Assembly: GCA_964613585.1 (NCBI GenBank)
Contig: CAZTHL010000024.1
Span: forward strand, 1-45,915
Direction: 5' to 3'
From: CAZTHL01 sp964613585
Lineage (GTDB): Bacteria; Pseudomonadota; Alphaproteobacteria; DSM-16000; Inquilinaceae
DNA: 45,915 bases
Shown here piece after piece: positions 1-7,785 of the stretch. The stretch's first letter is position 1. Every line of letters starts with the position of its first letter. Both the position numbers and the translations under genes were made by a program. The notes below the pieces were generated by a model, which was not told where the DNA came from, searched no databases, and saw only the letters and a program-made list of their open reading frames with translations.

Positions 1-75
1 CCCTTTCCTCCTTTTTTTTTTTTTGTTTGGGGGGGGGGCGGGGGGGGGGGGGGGGGGGGCCGCCCCCCCCCGCCA
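1..75. other. Homopolymer-rich scaffold end, probable artefact
   Basis: The first 75 bases consist of a T run, then a long G run broken by a single C, then a C run. This is unlike the rest of the window, which is GC-rich but of normal complexity. Long G runs at contig ends commonly come from dark-cycle sequencing reads. I would not treat this stretch as genomic sequence without raw-read support. Confidence 0.7.
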
Positions 76-128
76 CCGCGGTCTACGGCAGTTCGCGCGC
101 CCTGAGAATACCCATGTTGACGGGGGCG

Positions 129-839
129 TCACCGGCGAGCGTCCCCGTGGCCGCGCGCCTGCGGGGCCGGCGCGCCGAGGCGCCCCTCGGCCCAGCGCAC
201 CAGCCCGGTCAGCGCGAAGTTGAGTAGGAGATATAGGGCGCCGGCGACGATGAACACCTCCACCGGCGCGAAGGTGCGGCTGATGAGTCGGCCGGCGATG
301 CCGGTCACCTCCATGAGCGTGATGGTGCTGGCCAGGCTCGAGGCCTTGACCATGAGAATCATCTCGTTGCCGTAGGCCGGCAGCGCCTGGCGCAGCGCGA
401 GCGGCAGGGTGATCCGGCGGAAGGCGAGGCCGGGCGGCATGCCGCAGGCGCGCGCCGCCTCGATCGCGCCGCGGGGCACGGCGAGGATGCCGCCGCGCAG
501 GATCTCCGCGGTGTAGGCGGCGGTGTTGAGGGTGAGCGCCAGGACGGCGCAGGCGAACGGCTCGCGCAGCACCGGCCAGAGCACGCCCTCGCGGATCCAG
601 CCGAGCTGGCCGAGGCCGAAATAGATGAGGAAGATCTGCACCAGGAGCGGCGTGCCGCGGAACACGAAGACATAGCCGTAGGCCAGGCCCGAGACGGCCG
701 GATGAGGCGACAGGCGCATCAGCGCGACGCCGATCGCCAGCGCAAGGCCGGCGGCCAGCGACAGGAAGACCAGCTGCAGGGTGAGCGGCAGCCCGGCCGG
801 CAGCCGGCGCAGCGCCTCGAGCAGCACCTCGGTGTCCAT
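129..839 (-). CDS. Polar amino-acid ABC transporter permease (HisM/ArtM-like)
   Basis: This is a 236-residue inner-membrane permease of the histidine/arginine/opine family of ABC importers. About five hydrophobic segments are visible. The cytoplasmic EAA loop that docks on the ATPase reads EILRGGILAVPRGAIEAAR followed by CGMP, near residues 115-137, as expected for HisM-type subunits. The start lies 3 bases after the stop of the upstream permease gene, so the two are surely co-transcribed and form a heterodimeric channel. The ATPase and binding-protein genes are not in the window; they should lie beyond the scaffold edge, downstream on the minus strand. The substrate cannot be told from the sequence; a basic or polar amino acid is the family default. 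Confidence 0.9.
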   Translation of the reverse strand: MDTEVLLEALRRLPAGLPLTLQLVFLSLAAGLALAIGVALMRLSPHPAVSGLAYGYVFVFRGTPLLVQIFLIYFGLGQLGWIREGVLWPVLREPFACAVLALTLNTAAYTAEILRGGILAVPRGAIEAARACGMPPGLAFRRITLPLALRQALPAYGNEMILMVKASSLASTITLMEVTGIAGRLISRTFAPVEVFIVAGALYLLLNFALTGLVRWAEGRLGAPAPQARGHGDARR

Positions 840-842
840 GGC

Positions 843-1547
843 TCAGGCGCTCGGGCCGGCGCGGCCGAGCCGGCGCTCCAGCCGCTCGTAGACGATCTGG
901 GAGGCCGTGGTCATGGCCAGGTAGAGTCCGGCCGCGGCGAGGTAGAAGATGAAGGGCTGGCGGGTCGAGCCGGCGGCGACATTGGCCATGCGCATCAGCT
1001 CGGCCACCGCCATGACCGAGATCAGCGCCGTGTCCTTGAGCGTGATCTGCCAGATATTGCCGAGGCCGGGCAGGGCGAGGCGCAGGGTCTGCGGCAGCAG
1101 GATGCGCCGGGCGAGCAGCCGCCGCGGCATGCCGAGGGCGCGGCCGGCCTCGATCTGGCCGCGCGGCACCGCCAGGACGGCGCCGCGCAGCACCTCGGTC
1201 GAGTAGGCCCCGGAGATCACGCCGAGGGCGACGACGGCGATCGCCAGGGTGTCCGGCCGCACCGGGCCGGCGTAGCCGAACAGGCCGGCGACCGCGGCGA
1301 TGGCCGGGCCGGAGCCGAAGAAGAAGAGGTAGATGACGAGCAGCTCCGGCACGCCGCGGAACACCGTGGTGTAGAGCTCGGCGAGGCCGCGGACGGGCAG
1401 CGGGTCGGCGAGGCGGGCGGCGGCGCCCGCGAGACCGAGGGCGAGGCCGAGGGTGAAGGCGCCGAGCGCCACCAGGAGGGTCACGCCGGCGCCGCGCAGG
1501 AGCTCGTCGCCCCAGCCGGCATCGCCGAGCGCCAGTAGATCGAGCAT
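843..1547 (-). CDS. Polar amino-acid ABC transporter permease (HisQ/ArtQ-like)
   Basis: This 234-residue inner-membrane permease is the partner of the HisM-like gene that follows it. The EAA loop reads EVLRGAVLAVPRGQIEAGR and then ALGMP. I chose the ATG at 1545-1547, giving the N terminus MLDLLALG. The reading frame stays open for 58 more codons upstream, but that part encodes an improbable His-Gly-Arg repeat read through a DNA tandem repeat, so it is not protein coding. The gene diverges from rpmE. It is the first gene of a minus-strand operon whose remaining genes run off the scaffold. Confidence 0.88.
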   Translation of the reverse strand: MLDLLALGDAGWGDELLRGAGVTLLVALGAFTLGLALGLAGAAARLADPLPVRGLAELYTTVFRGVPELLVIYLFFFGSGPAIAAVAGLFGYAGPVRPDTLAIAVVALGVISGAYSTEVLRGAVLAVPRGQIEAGRALGMPRRLLARRILLPQTLRLALPGLGNIWQITLKDTALISVMAVAELMRMANVAAGSTRQPFIFYLAAAGLYLAMTTASQIVYERLERRLGRAGPSA

Positions 1548-1558
1548 CGAGGCCTCGC

Positions 1559-1606
1559 GTCGGTGTCCGTGTCGGTGTCCGTGTCGGTGTCCGTGTCGGT
1601 GTCCGC
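1559..1606. repeat. 12-bp tandem repeat, four copies
   Basis: Four head-to-tail copies of GTCGGTGTCCGT lie between the divergent permease and rpmE genes; the last copy has one mismatch and a partial fifth copy follows. It directly precedes the permease start, so it lies in that gene's leader or promoter. Repeat number could vary between strains. Confidence 0.9.
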
Positions 1607-1781
1607 GTCGGGGCCGTCGGCCGCGCCAAGGCGGGAGCCCCGAGGCGGCCGGCGGCTCCTGGTGCTCTATCAAGGGGCGTGCCATATGTCGGGCAGGCCG
1701 GCCCGGGCTTGCCGCGGGCAAAGCGGTCGGCTACATGGGGCGCCTTGGCCGGGACGGCCGGGCGAGACGGAGGGCAGGCGC

Positions 1782-2003
1782 GTGAAGGACGGCATCCATC
1801 CCGATTACCACGAGATCACGGTCATCATGACCGACGGCTCGGAATTCAAGACCCGCTCCTGCTACGGCAGCGCCGGCGACTCCCTGCGGCTGGAGATCGA
1901 TCCGAAGTCGCATCCGGCCTGGACCGGGGTTCAGCGGGTGGTCGAGCGCGGCGGTCAGATGGCCAAGTTCAAGAAGCGCTTCGAGGGCTTCGGCCTGAAG
2001 TAG
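1782..2003 (+). CDS. rpmE: 50S ribosomal protein bL31
   Basis: A 73-residue bL31, a small protein of the large ribosomal subunit bridging to the 30S head. The N terminus (KDGIHPDYHEITVIMTDGSE), the central DPKSHPAWTG motif and the C-terminal KFKKRFEGFGL match the family closely. It has a single cysteine and lacks the CxxC pairs of zinc-binding L31, so it is the zinc-independent type usual in alphaproteobacteria. The start is a GTG at 1782-1784 with a purine-rich AGGG just upstream; an in-frame upstream ATG would add unrelated repeat-encoded residues. It is a stand-alone gene, divergent from the permeases and convergent with the CBS gene. Confidence 0.93.
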   Translation: MKDGIHPDYHEITVIMTDGSEFKTRSCYGSAGDSLRLEIDPKSHPAWTGVQRVVERGGQMAKFKKRFEGFGLK

Positions 2004-2022
2004 CCCGGGCGGGCCGGGCCCC

Positions 2023-2045
2023 GGGCCCCGCGCGGCGGCGGGGCC
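2023..2045. terminator. GC-rich hairpin between convergent genes
   Basis: A perfect 7-bp inverted repeat (GGCCCCG / CGGGGCC, 8-nt loop) lies 20 bases after the rpmE stop and just before the stop of the convergent CBS gene. There is no T tract, so it could only be a weak or bidirectional terminator. Confidence 0.4.
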
Positions 2046-2070
2046 AGGGCTGGCGCGCCGGGGGTGGCGG

Positions 2071-2799
2071 TCAGGCCAGCACGCTGCGGCTGGCGTAGGG
2101 CGACCCGTGGTAGGCGAGGCCCCAGCGGTCGAGCTGTTGTGGGTCCAGGGCGGCCGGATCGCCGATCAGCGCGCCCTCAAGCGCCTGCGCCTTGGCCAGC
2201 GCGACCAGGACCTCGGCCTCGGCATGCGCCCAGTGCTCGGCGTCCCGGCCCTCCGGCCGGCCGCGGCTGTCCCAGAGGGCATAGGCGCGCTCGCGGATCA
2301 GCGCTTCGAGGGCGGCCGGCGGCACGGCCGGCCCGGCCCCGGCGTCGGCCGACGCATGGTGGCTGGCGTCGGTCGACGCATGGTGGCCGGTGGCGGCAAG
2401 GATGCGCTCGACGAAGGGCTGGACCCGGAGATGCTCGGCGAGGTCGTCGATCGACAGCATGCCGACGAGGCGATGGTCGAGCCGGCGCACCACCGGCAGG
2501 CGGCGCACAAGCAGCTCGCTCATGGCGCGGGCGACCGTGGTCACCGCCTCGTCCTCGTAGCAGGACACCACGCCCTCGGACATGATCTCGACGACCCGGG
2601 TCACCAGGGTGCTGCGGCCGAACAGGTCGCAGCGGGTGACGATGTCGCGGTCGGTGATCAGGCCGATGACGTGGCCGTCGGTGTCGATCACCGGCAGGCT
2701 GCCGACATCCTGCAGCTTCATGATCTGCGCGGCCTCGGCGACCGGCTCACCCGGCGCGATGGCCGCGACGCGGGCGCTCATGACATCCCGCACAAGCAT
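2071..2799 (-). CDS. CBS-pair protein with C-terminal DUF2934
   Basis: A 242-residue soluble protein. Two CBS motifs occupy roughly residues 7-58 and 72-125, the usual adenine-nucleotide-binding pair. A Ser/Thr/Ala/His-rich linker (about 133-155) follows, made by a 24-bp tandem duplication, and then a short DUF2934 helix pair (RERAYALWDSRGRPEGRDAE, near residue 167) common in plant-associated and soil proteobacteria. The start is the ATG at 2797-2799, preceded by a good GAGGAG site; the open frame upstream lacks family similarity. No partner gene is adjacent. An energy or stress sensor role is the general expectation for CBS pairs, not shown here. Confidence 0.85.
   Translation of the reverse strand: MLVRDVMSARVAAIAPGEPVAEAAQIMKLQDVGSLPVIDTDGHVIGLITDRDIVTRCDLFGRSTLVTRVVEIMSEGVVSCYEDEAVTTVARAMSELLVRRLPVVRRLDHRLVGMLSIDDLAEHLRVQPFVERILAATGHHASTDASHHASADAGAGPAVPPAALEALIRERAYALWDSRGRPEGRDAEHWAHAEAEVLVALAKAQALEGALIGDPAALDPQQLDRWGLAYHGSPYASRSVLA
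2341..2388. repeat. 24-bp in-frame tandem duplication
   Basis: Two adjacent 24-bp copies (2341-2364 and 2365-2388) differ at two positions. They encode the duplicated HHAS(T/A)DAS-like linker between the CBS pair and DUF2934. The duplication keeps the reading frame. Confidence 0.9.
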
Positions 2800-3000
2800 G
2801 GCGGTGCTCCTCTCTGCCGCTTCCGCAGGCCCGCCGCGGACGCCGATGCCGTGACCTCGAGCCTCGAGCGGCTCATGGGCTTGTAGGTCGCGCCTGCAAC
2901 AATGATGGGCGGCCCGGCGGGTTCCTCCGCGCACGAATGGTCGCAGCCCGACGCCGCGTGCGGCCGACATGGCGGGTCTGGTCCGACCCGGCCGGGCGGG

Positions 3001-4176
3001 CTATGGGTCCGGGCGTCGCGCCTGGGCGGCGGCTCGCTCGGTCACGGCCATGCCGTCCTGCACCTGCTGCAGGCGGTCGACGATGACCCGATCGTCCGCC
3101 TCCAGGCCGGAGAGGATCAGCGTCTCGTCGCCGTAGACGCCGCCGGTCTCGACGAAGCGCTTCTCGGCCGTGCCGTCGGCGAGCCGGTAGACGAAGCGCC
3201 GGCCCTGGTCGCTGTCGAGCGCCCGGCTCGGGATCAGCAGGGCGTCCTCGCGCTGCTCGAGGATCAGGCGGGCGCGCGCGAACTGGCCCGGGCGCAGCCG
3301 GTGGTCCGGATTGGGGACGATGGCCCGGGCGGCGATGGTGCCGGTGGTCGGCTGGAAGCGGTTGTCCACTTGGGCCAGGGTGCCGTCGTGCTGGTAGGGC
3401 TCGTCGCCGGGCAGCATCACCTCGACCGGCAGCGGGCGCGGCTCGCCGCCGTCGATCAGGCGGTCGAGCTCGGTGTCGGTCGGGTCGAAGGTGACGTAGA
3501 TCGGGTCGAGCCGGACCACCGTGGTGAGCGGCGGCTCGCCGCCGGCCTGGATCAGGTCGCCCACGTCGGCGTTCGAGAAGCCGACCCGGCCGCGCACCGG
3601 CGAATGGATCGTCGCGTAGTCGAGGTCGAGGCGGGCGCTGCGGATCTGCGCCTCCAGCCCGCGCATCCCTGCCCGGGTCTGCTCGAGCTGGCTGCGCAGC
3701 TCGTCGATGCGCTCCTCGGTGGTGAACTCCTCGCGCGCCAGCGGCACGAAGCGGTCCAGCTGGGTCCGCAGAAAGTCGCGCCGCGCCTCCTGCGCGGCGA
3801 GCTCGGCCTCGAGCCGCTCGATGCGGGCCTCGAAAGGGCGCGGATCGATGCGGAACAGCACCTCGCCGGGCTCGACCAGGGCGCCCGCGGTGAACGGCCG
3901 CTCGACCAGGTAGCCCGAGACCTGGGCGCGGATCTCGACCTGATCGATCGCCTCGATGGTCGCCACATACTGCCGGAACTCGGGCACGGTGCGGGTGACG
4001 ACCGGCTCGACGCCGACGGCCAGAGGGCCCTCGCGGCCGCCCGGCCCCATGGGCGGACCGGACGGACCGGCTTGGCCGCCGCTGCCGGCGTCGGGCCCGG
4101 CGAGCAGCCACCAGGCGCCCGCGCCGAGCGCGGCAAGCACCAGGATGGCGGCGGCGATGCTGGCAAGGCGCCGCAT
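3001..4176 (-). CDS. RND efflux membrane-fusion (periplasmic adaptor) protein
   Basis: A 391-residue AcrA/MexA-type adaptor linking an inner-membrane RND pump to an outer-membrane channel. Residues 1-27 form an N-terminal membrane anchor or uncleaved signal; no lipobox cysteine is present. A Gly/Pro-rich linker follows, then the barrel-sandwich half (VEIRAQVSGYLVERPF), an alpha-hairpin with coiled-coil character (about residues 110-165), the second lipoyl half (IHSPVRGRVGFSNADVGDLI), the beta-barrel (TTGTIAARAIVPNP) and the membrane-proximal domain. The ATG at 4174-4176 was chosen for its AGGGAG site and the hydrophobic N terminus. The transporter gene is divergent rather than in the same operon, and no TolC-like gene is nearby. 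Confidence 0.92.
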   Translation of the reverse strand: MRRLASIAAAILVLAALGAGAWWLLAGPDAGSGGQAGPSGPPMGPGGREGPLAVGVEPVVTRTVPEFRQYVATIEAIDQVEIRAQVSGYLVERPFTAGALVEPGEVLFRIDPRPFEARIERLEAELAAQEARRDFLRTQLDRFVPLAREEFTTEERIDELRSQLEQTRAGMRGLEAQIRSARLDLDYATIHSPVRGRVGFSNADVGDLIQAGGEPPLTTVVRLDPIYVTFDPTDTELDRLIDGGEPRPLPVEVMLPGDEPYQHDGTLAQVDNRFQPTTGTIAARAIVPNPDHRLRPGQFARARLILEQREDALLIPSRALDSDQGRRFVYRLADGTAEKRFVETGGVYGDETLILSGLEADDRVIVDRLQQVQDGMAVTERAAAQARRPDP

Positions 4177-4204
4177 GGACGCTCCCTGCTGGTGGCGGGG
4201 CGCC

Positions 4205-4275
4205 GCCGCGGCTGTCGCCGCGGCGGCCGGACCAACCTGGCCGCGGCTGTCGCCGAGACGGGTCGGACCAACCTG
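4205..4275. repeat. Imperfect 35/36-bp tandem repeat in the pump's divergent promoter region
   Basis: Two adjacent copies (4205-4239 and 4240-4275) share an identical 16-base left part and an identical 11-base right part, GGACCAACCTG, separated by 8-9 variable bases. They sit between the divergent adaptor and transporter genes, where paired operator sites would be expected, but no regulator gene is adjacent. An operator function is inference. Confidence 0.6.
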
Positions 4276-4372
4276 CAATCGCCGGCCGGCGGCTTGGTTC
4301 CACCCGTGACGGAACCGCGCCGGAGCGCCGCGGTTAAGGCGCCGTCGCACGCTCCTGGCGAAGTGCCTGCCC

Positions 4373-7300
4373 ATGATACGTTTCCTGATCGACCGCCCGA
4401 TCTTCTCCGGCGTCATCGCGATCGTCATCGTGATCGTCGGCGCGGTGGCGATCACCCAGCTGCCGATCTCCCGCTATCCGCCGATCGCCCCGCCCCAGGT
4501 CGAGGTCGGGGCGAGCTTCGTCGGCGCCGGCGCCCGGGCCGTGGCGGACGCGGTGACCGCGCCGCTCGAGCAGGAAATCAACGGCGTCGACGGCATGATC
4601 TACCTGTCGTCCAACAGCACCAGCGACGGCCAGTCGACGGTCCGGGTCAGCTTCGAGGTCGGCTACGATCCGGATATCGCCGCGGTCGACACGCTGAACC
4701 GTGTCAGCGCGACCGAGGCGCTGCTGCCGGAGTCCGTCCAGGCGCTGGGCGTCACGGTGCGCAAGACCTCGCCGCAGCTGACCGCCGTGGTCAGCCTGTT
4801 CTCGCCGGACGGCACCTACGATCAAGTGTTCCTGAGCAACTTCGCGGACATCAACATCATCGATCCGCTGAACCGGATCCCCGGGATCGGCAGCATCGTC
4901 AACTTCGGCGCCCGCAACTATGCCATCCGCGTCTGGCTCGACCCGGACCGCATGGTCTATCTCGGGCTGATGCCGGGCGACGTTGTCGAGGCGATCGAGG
5001 CGCAGAACGTCGAGGTCGCCTCGGGCGCCATCGCCGAGCCGCCGCTCGACGCCGATCGCGCCTTCCAGTACGAGGTCCAGGCACCGGGCCGGCTGACGCT
5101 CCCCGAGGAGTTCGCCGAGATCGTTGTGCGCCGCAGCGCGGACGGGGCAGTGGTCCGGATCGAGGATGTCGGCCGCGTCGAGCTCGGCGCCGAGACCTAC
5201 AGCAGCGTGGCCGAGCTGTCCGGCCAGCCGAGTGCCCAGATCGGCATCTTCCAGGCTCCCGGGGCGAACGCGCTCGACCTCATCGCCGAGATCCGCGCCA
5301 CCCTCGAGGAGATGTCGGACACCTTCCCGGACGGCCTGGAGCACCAGATCACCTTCGACACGGCCGGCTTCGTCGAGCAGTCCGTGCGCGAGGTGGTGAT
5401 CACGCTGCTGCTCGCCGCCGGCCTGGTCGTCCTGGTGATGTTCCTGTTCCTCCAGTCGTTCCGGGCCACGCTGATCCCGATGATCGCGATTCCGGTGTCG
5501 CTGATCGGGACCTTCGCGGTGCTGCTGGCGCTCGGCTTTTCGATCAACACGCTGACCCTGCTGGGCATGGTGCTGGCTGTCGGCCTGGTGGTGGACGACG
5601 CGATCGTGGTGGTCGAGAACGTCGAGCGCAACCTGGGCAAGACCGGGGACCCCAACGCGGCGGCCAAGCGTGCCATGGACGAGGTGACCGGACCGATCGT
5701 CGCCACCACCCTGGTGCTGTTCGCGCTGTTCGTGCCGATCGCGTTCCTGCCCGGCATCACCGGGCAACTGTATCGGCAGTTCACGCTCACCATCGCCGTG
5801 GCCGTGGGCTTCTCCTCGATCGTTTCGCTGTCGCTGACCCCGGCCCTGTGCAGCGTGCTGCTTCGCCGACGCGGCGGGCCTCCCAATCCTGTCTTCTGGC
5901 ACTTCAACCAGGGCTTTGATCGGCTGATCGCCGGGCTGCGGCGGGCCGTGGGGTGGCTCGGCCGGCTTTGGTACCTGGTGCTGGTCGCGTTCGTGCTCGT
6001 GCTCGCGGGCGCCGTGCTGCTGCTGCTCAGCCGGCCCGGCGGCTTCGTTCCGCAGGAGGATCAGGGCTACTTCTTCGTCAATGTGGAGTTGCCGCCGGCC
6101 GCTGCCCTCGACCGGACCGAGGCGGTCGTGGCCCGGATGCAGGAGCAGCTTCTGGACATTCCCGAGATCGAGGACGTCGTCGGCATTGCCGGGTTCAGCC
6201 TGGTGAGCCAGACCAACGCTTCCTATGTCGGGCTCGGTGTCGCGGTGCTGGAGCCGTGGGGAGAGCGCGAGCGGACCGCCAGCGAGGTCATTTCGGAGGC
6301 GCAGGGCCTGCTCGGGCGGATCCCCGACGCCGAGCTTCAGGCGATCAACCCACCGGCGGTGCCCGGCATCAGCGCGGTCGGCGGGCTCGAGCTGATCCTG
6401 CAGGACCGTGGCAATGTCGGGCTCGAGGCGCTGCAGCGGATCGTCGACGACTATGTGGGCGCTGCCATCGGCCGTCCCGAGTTCACCCTGGCGTTCACCC
6501 CGTTCTCGGCCCAGGTCCCGCAGATCGACGTCCGCATCGACCAGGACAAGGCCCGCCGCTTCGGCGTCCCGGCGGAGGCGCTGAACGAGGTGCTGCAGGC
6601 CTATCTGGGCCGGGTCTTCGTCAACGAGTTCAATCGGTTCGGGCAGACCTACCGGATCTTTGTCCAGGCCGAGTCCACGGACCGGGATGCCCTGCGCGAC
6701 ATCTCGACGCTCAACGTGATGAACCGCGACGGCGAGAGGGTGCCTTTGGAGACGCTGGTCGAGGCGGACTATGTCACCGGCACCGACAACATTCTGCACT
6801 ACAATCTCTATCCGGCGGCCTCGGTGACGGCGATCCCGGCGCCGGGCGTGGGGGAAGGGGCCGCCGTCGCCGCCGCGGAGAGCCTGGCCGAGCAAATCCT
6901 GCCGCCGGGCTTCGGCTACGAATGGACCGGCACCGTGTTTCAGCAGAAACAGGTCGGCGCGTTGACGCCGGTGATCTTCGGGCTCGCCTTCCTGTTCGTC
7001 TATCTGGTCCTGGCGGCGCAGTACGAAAGCTGGATCATCCCGCTGATCATCGTGCTGTCGGTGCCGTTCGCCATGCTCGGAGCGCTCGGGCTCCTGTCGC
7101 TGCGCGGCATCGAGGTCAACGTGTTCGCGCAGATCGGCATGGTCATGCTGATCGGCCTCGCTGCCAAGAACGCCATTCTGATCGTGGCCTTCGCCAAGGA
7201 CCGCCGCGAGCAGGGCGCCGGGATACGCAAGGCGGCCATTGATGCCGCCGGCATCCGCCTGCGCCCGGTGCTGATGACCGCACTGTCGTTCATCATGGGC

Positions 7301-7504
7301 ACGCTGCCGCTGACCTTCGCCACCGGCGCCGGCGCGAGCGCCCGGGTCGCGCTGGGAACAACCGTGGTCGGCGGGATGGTCCTGGCGACCCTTCTGACCC
7401 TCTTGATGGTGCCGGTGTTCTTCATGCTGCTCGAGCGCCTGCGCGGCGGGCGGGAGCCGCGCGGTCAGGCGGACGCCGTGCCGGAGCGCCGCTCGGCGGA
7501 GTAG
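4373..7504 (+). CDS. RND multidrug efflux transporter, HAE1 (AcrB/MexB) family
   Basis: A 1043-residue inner-membrane proton-driven pump of typical length. The N terminus begins with the first membrane helix (MIRFLIDRPIFSGVI). The TM4 motif GLVVDDAIVVVENVERN carries the paired aspartates (about D408, D409) of the proton relay. Twelve membrane segments in two halves flank two large periplasmic domains. The C-terminal half contains the conserved GLAAKNAILIVAFAKD and RLRPVLMTALSFIMGTLPL-type segments. It is divergent from its adaptor gene. Substrates (lipophilic drugs, bile salts or solvents) cannot be predicted. No strong ribosome site is visible before the ATG. Confidence 0.95.
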   Translation: MIRFLIDRPIFSGVIAIVIVIVGAVAITQLPISRYPPIAPPQVEVGASFVGAGARAVADAVTAPLEQEINGVDGMIYLSSNSTSDGQSTVRVSFEVGYDPDIAAVDTLNRVSATEALLPESVQALGVTVRKTSPQLTAVVSLFSPDGTYDQVFLSNFADINIIDPLNRIPGIGSIVNFGARNYAIRVWLDPDRMVYLGLMPGDVVEAIEAQNVEVASGAIAEPPLDADRAFQYEVQAPGRLTLPEEFAEIVVRRSADGAVVRIEDVGRVELGAETYSSVAELSGQPSAQIGIFQAPGANALDLIAEIRATLEEMSDTFPDGLEHQITFDTAGFVEQSVREVVITLLLAAGLVVLVMFLFLQSFRATLIPMIAIPVSLIGTFAVLLALGFSINTLTLLGMVLAVGLVVDDAIVVVENVERNLGKTGDPNAAAKRAMDEVTGPIVATTLVLFALFVPIAFLPGITGQLYRQFTLTIAVAVGFSSIVSLSLTPALCSVLLRRRGGPPNPVFWHFNQGFDRLIAGLRRAVGWLGRLWYLVLVAFVLVLAGAVLLLLSRPGGFVPQEDQGYFFVNVELPPAAALDRTEAVVARMQEQLLDIPEIEDVVGIAGFSLVSQTNASYVGLGVAVLEPWGERERTASEVISEAQGLLGRIPDAELQAINPPAVPGISAVGGLELILQDRGNVGLEALQRIVDDYVGAAIGRPEFTLAFTPFSAQVPQIDVRIDQDKARRFGVPAEALNEVLQAYLGRVFVNEFNRFGQTYRIFVQAESTDRDALRDISTLNVMNRDGERVPLETLVEADYVTGTDNILHYNLYPAASVTAIPAPGVGEGAAVAAAESLAEQILPPGFGYEWTGTVFQQKQVGALTPVIFGLAFLFVYLVLAAQYESWIIPLIIVLSVPFAMLGALGLLSLRGIEVNVFAQIGMVMLIGLAAKNAILIVAFAKDRREQGAGIRKAAIDAAGIRLRPVLMTALSFIMGTLPLTFATGAGASARVALGTTVVGGMVLATLLTLLMVPVFFMLLERLRGGREPRGQADAVPERRSAE

Positions 7505-7651
7505 CCAGATGCCCGAAGAGGTCCATGGTGCCTTCCCCCGCGCCGCGCCTCTCGGCGTGCCCGGAAGGCGATGGCCTCGCAATCGCAGAGGAGAGCATGG
7601 GGTTCGCCGAGGCAACCAACCGATGCGAGATCTCCCCCAGAGCGAGTCCCG

Positions 7652-7785
7652 CTAAAGCGTTTCCGGGTCACGTGGCATCGCCGGCCCGCTCCCCCCGCCC
7701 GGCTACTGGACGACAGCATGCTCAGGCTGGTCGGGTGGGAGAGCGGGCCGATGCCGAAGCCGCGTCGGGCGGCAACGGCCTAAAG
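7652..7785. repeat. Palindromic dispersed element, copy 1 (full length)
   Basis: The left arm starts CTAAAGCGTTTCCGGGTCAC and continues through GGCATCGCCGGCCCGCTC. The right arm is its inverted counterpart, ending GGCCTAAAG, and the inner 20 bases of the two arms pair almost perfectly. The centre contains GACAGCATGC, which also occurs inverted in the copy at 22887. The right end overlaps the acyl-CoA synthetase 3' end and supplies its stop codon (7780-7782). Confidence 0.8.

Noticed and set aside
1..128. Gene or regulatory element at the scaffold start
   Set aside because: Homopolymer runs indicate an assembly artefact; frames through them encode poly-glycine.
1550..1721. N-terminal extension of the HisQ-like permease rich in His-Gly-Arg repeats
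   Set aside because: It is a read-through of the 12-bp DNA tandem repeat; the normal permease N terminus starts at 1547.
4334..7615. Very long open frame antisense to the RND transporter
   Set aside because: GC-rich codon usage leaves long antisense frames open; its composition is low-complexity Arg/His/Gln/Asp and it matches no family.
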